Source of the DNA: Candidatus Nitrosopumilus sp.
GTDB taxonomy: Archaea; Thermoproteota; Nitrososphaeria; Nitrososphaerales; Nitrosopumilaceae
NCBI GenBank assembly: GCA_029880665.1
Contig: JAOUNZ010000056.1
Location: 1-6,643, forward strand
Direction: 5' to 3'
DNA length: 6,643 nt
Both the position numbers and the translations under genes were made by a program. This document shows positions 5,324 to 6,643 of the stretch, one piece after another (the stretch's first letter is position 1; each line of letters starts with the position of its first letter). Below the pieces are notes generated by a model. That model saw only the letters and a program-made list of their open reading frames with translations, was not told the origin of the DNA and did no database searches.

Positions 5324-5527
5324 ATGCTTGTTTATGCAATTTTTATTACTATAATTGCAGTCATTTTGACAATCATTGTGGCACGTGCAGCATCAAAAGC
5401 AAAAAACATCATTGTAAAGACATATTCTTGCAAACTATGTGAGTTTAAAACTCAGGTTCAATCTGAGCTAATGGAACATAATGTAAAAGACCACGCTGCA
5501 AACCAAGATAAGTTCCTAAGCAAATAA
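5324..5527 (+). CDS. Transmembrane helix with C2H2 zinc-finger tail
   Basis: This 67-residue frame starts 5 bases after the previous stop, in a different frame. Residues 2-21 form one hydrophobic helix (VYAIFITIIAVILTIIVA) followed by positive residues, so the tail probably faces the cytoplasm. The tail holds C36-x2-C39-x12-H52-x4-H57, a classical C2H2 zinc-finger spacing. The helix looks like the missing second helix of the DUF5654-type ORF just upstream. The simplest reading is one original protein of two helices plus a zinc finger, now split by a one-base shift. A real stop-start gene pair translated by coupling cannot be excluded, since ORF 2 has its own ATG. Role unknown; zinc-finger tails usually bind nucleic acid or protein. 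Confidence 0.65.
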   Translation: MLVYAIFITIIAVILTIIVARAASKAKNIIVKTYSCKLCEFKTQVQSELMEHNVKDHAANQDKFLSK

Positions 5528-5534
5528 TTTTTTT
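5528..5534 (+). terminator. Oligo-T terminator between convergent genes
   Basis: Seven consecutive T residues follow directly after the TAA at 5525-5527, typical of archaeal intrinsic termination. The run overlaps the stop codon (5533-5535) of the minus-strand gene that converges on it. Confidence 0.45.
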
Positions 5535-5717
5535 AAAATACAGGTGTCTTATCATATGAAAATAGCAATACGACACCACCAAAAATTACAAAGGACACCA
5601 TGAAATATATCACTACATGAAGGATGCCTGTTTTTCACTGAAATAATTTCCAACAAAAATCATTACAATCCCTATGGATACAACAATAGTCCCTATAGTG
5701 ATATTTGATAATTCCAT
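5533..5717 (-). pseudogene. Two-helix small membrane protein gene with one-base frameshift
   Basis: From an ATG at 5715-5717 the minus strand encodes 34 residues with a clear membrane helix (ITIGTIVVSIGIVMIFVGNY) and stops at TAG 5613-5615. Past the AAAAA run at 5631-5635, the -1 frame encodes a second helix (VVIYFMVSFVIFGGVVLLF) and ends naturally at TAA 5533-5535. Adding one A to that run joins them into a coherent 61-residue protein with YFSEKTGILH in the loop and SYDKTPVF at the end. A TATA box (TTTTAGATAT, minus strand, 5739-5748) is centred about 26 bases before the ATG, so this was or is a real gene. No family is recognised. The break may be a sequencing error, a mutation, or slippage on the A run. 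Confidence 0.55.
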
Positions 5718-5738
5718 TCCTGGCTAGATTTCTTCCTC

Positions 5739-5748
5739 ATATCTAAAA
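5739..5748 (-). promoter_or_regulatory. TATA box for the small membrane protein gene
   Basis: TTTTAGATAT on the minus strand is centred about 26 bases before the ATG at 5717, giving a leaderless arrangement. It lies back to back with the plus-strand TATA box at 5754-5760, so the two genes have divergent adjacent promoters. Confidence 0.45.
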
Positions 5749-5753
5749 GATCC

Positions 5754-5760
5754 TTTAAAT
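5754..5760 (+). promoter_or_regulatory. TATA box for the secreted hydrolase gene
   Basis: TTTAAAT predicts transcription near 5783, a few bases before the ATG at 5789. It argues against the in-frame TTG at 5777, which would lie upstream of the transcript start. Confidence 0.45.
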
Positions 5761-5788
5761 TCTATTTCGTAATAGATTGTTATTAATT

Positions 5789-6637
5789 ATGAATCTGAAC
5801 CTAGCGTCATTTCTTTCCATCTCTTTAGTTTTGTTATTGTCTGCATTTCTACCTACTACGGTGTCAGCTAATGTTGTATATGAAAAGCCATTGTTGGGAG
5901 TAATGTCTGATCAAAGTTGTGGGGACAAATTATGCTCTGAGATCAAAGCGCCTACGCCAATAACCATATCTTCCATTGCATATTTTCCACCACCTTTAAA
6001 ACAAATTTCTTATGGTGTGTCTCCTTTTAATGTAACTTGCACTGAAGGAAAAACCCTTGTTCTAAAACAATCAAATGGATTACCTGCGTGTCTGAATCCC
6101 CCTAGTGTTGAAAAATTAATTCTAAGAGGGTGGGCAATTCACATTTTACCAGATCATAAATATGAGAACAATAACTCCGGGATTTTTGCACTTGGCGAAT
6201 TTATGACAGAATCTGAAACTGTAACATATTTTGATGATACAAGTGGTTACCTGTCAAAGCCTGTAATTGATGGAAACTATCCTGGAATAGTGATGATTCA
6301 TGAATGGTGGGGGCTAAATGACAACATCAAAGAGATGGCAGACAAACTTGCATCCCACGGATACGTTGTATTGGCAGTCGATCTTTATGATGGAAAAGTT
6401 GCAACCACTTCAGAACAAGCAAGACAGTTGATTTCCACGTACGATTCTAAGCGAGGAGTACAAAATATGAATTCTGCAACAACGTTCTTAATTGAAAACT
6501 ATTCTATAGAGGATATTGGCTCTATTGGGTGGTGTTTTGGCGGGGGTCAATCACTCAATCTTGCATTAAGTAATGAGGATATGGATGCAACTGTGATTTA
6601 CTACGGACAGTTGGTAACAGATGAACAAGAATTATAA
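5789..6637 (+). CDS. Secreted dienelactone-hydrolase-family protein, C-terminus missing
   Basis: The 282-residue frame starts with a signal peptide (hydrophobic SFLSISLVLLLSAFL, probable cleavage after VSA near residue 27), so the protein is exported. A thaumarchaeal-type extracytoplasmic region follows (about 28-115), with paired cysteines near 44/49 and 84/101 and the sequence VEKLILRGWA. The dienelactone hydrolase alpha/beta-hydrolase domain begins near 149. It shows IHEWWGLND, with the family glutamate, the DLYDGK strand, and the nucleophile elbow GWCFGGG, with Cys at about 249 as in dienelactone hydrolases. The frame stops at TAA 6635-6637, right after VTDEQEL, before the catalytic Asp and His and roughly 80-100 residues short of the usual domain. 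The -1 frame would read on as ELIKI, which suits the family. The substrate is unknown. ATG 5789 is chosen over TTG 5777 because of the TATA position and signal peptide. Confidence 0.85.
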   Translation: MNLNLASFLSISLVLLLSAFLPTTVSANVVYEKPLLGVMSDQSCGDKLCSEIKAPTPITISSIAYFPPPLKQISYGVSPFNVTCTEGKTLVLKQSNGLPACLNPPSVEKLILRGWAIHILPDHKYENNNSGIFALGEFMTESETVTYFDDTSGYLSKPVIDGNYPGIVMIHEWWGLNDNIKEMADKLASHGYVVLAVDLYDGKVATTSEQARQLISTYDSKRGVQNMNSATTFLIENYSIEDIGSIGWCFGGGQSLNLALSNEDMDATVIYYGQLVTDEQEL

Positions 6638-6643
6638 AGATAC

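Noticed and set aside
5254..5442. Plus-strand ORF of 62 codons with several cysteines and histidines
   Set aside because: It is a third frame overlapping both halves of the DUF5654/zinc-finger unit; the other two frames carry the membrane helices and the finger spacing.

Overview
This 6.6-kb, AT-rich window most likely comes from a marine ammonia-oxidising archaeon (Nitrososphaerota/Thaumarchaeota, Nitrosopumilus-like). Four things point there. Several small proteins resemble families I know mainly from that group (a DUF6659-like protein, a DUF5654-like membrane protein, and the secreted cysteine-containing domain ahead of the hydrolase). A PAC2 proteasome-assembly chaperone is present. TATA-like boxes sit about 26-27 bp upstream of start codons, implying leaderless or short-leader mRNAs. 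One start has an archaeal Shine-Dalgarno (AGGTGAT). This is recognition from memory, not a database search.

Layout. Positions 1-775 hold no confident gene. They contain four TGGACA repeats one helical turn apart at the left edge, two weak ORF remnants, a locally GC-richer stretch and a 16-bp tandem repeat. A minus-strand gene of unknown function (776-1186) follows, then a 310-bp divergent intergenic region. On the plus strand come a four-CBS-domain protein (1497-2345) and a DUF6659-like protein (about 2467-2829). The latter converges on a minus-strand pair, PAC2 chaperone (3230-3952) and Hsp20 (2841-3224), with a hairpin between the convergent stops. The pair overlaps tightly and reads as a small protein-quality-control operon. 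The PAC2 protein ends in Ile-Tyr-Arg, which fits the HbYX motif that docks on the 20S proteasome.

On the plus strand follow a protein of unknown function (4054-4473), a lysine-rich protein with a C-terminal SHOCT-like module (4556-5080), and two adjoining small ORFs (5115-5318 and 5324-5527). Together these two look like one DUF5654-type two-helix membrane protein with a C2H2 zinc-finger tail, split by a one-base shift. Facing them on the minus strand (5533-5717) is an unannotated two-helix membrane protein, also interrupted by a one-base shift. The window ends with a secreted dienelactone-hydrolase-family protein (5789-6637). Its frame closes early, before the catalytic Asp and His, again where a -1 shift would restore a sensible continuation.

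The main observation is that three consecutive loci in the last 1.5 kb each look repaired by adding one base. This could be sequencing or assembly indels, real gene decay, or less likely recoding. It should be settled before these genes are called split or truncated.
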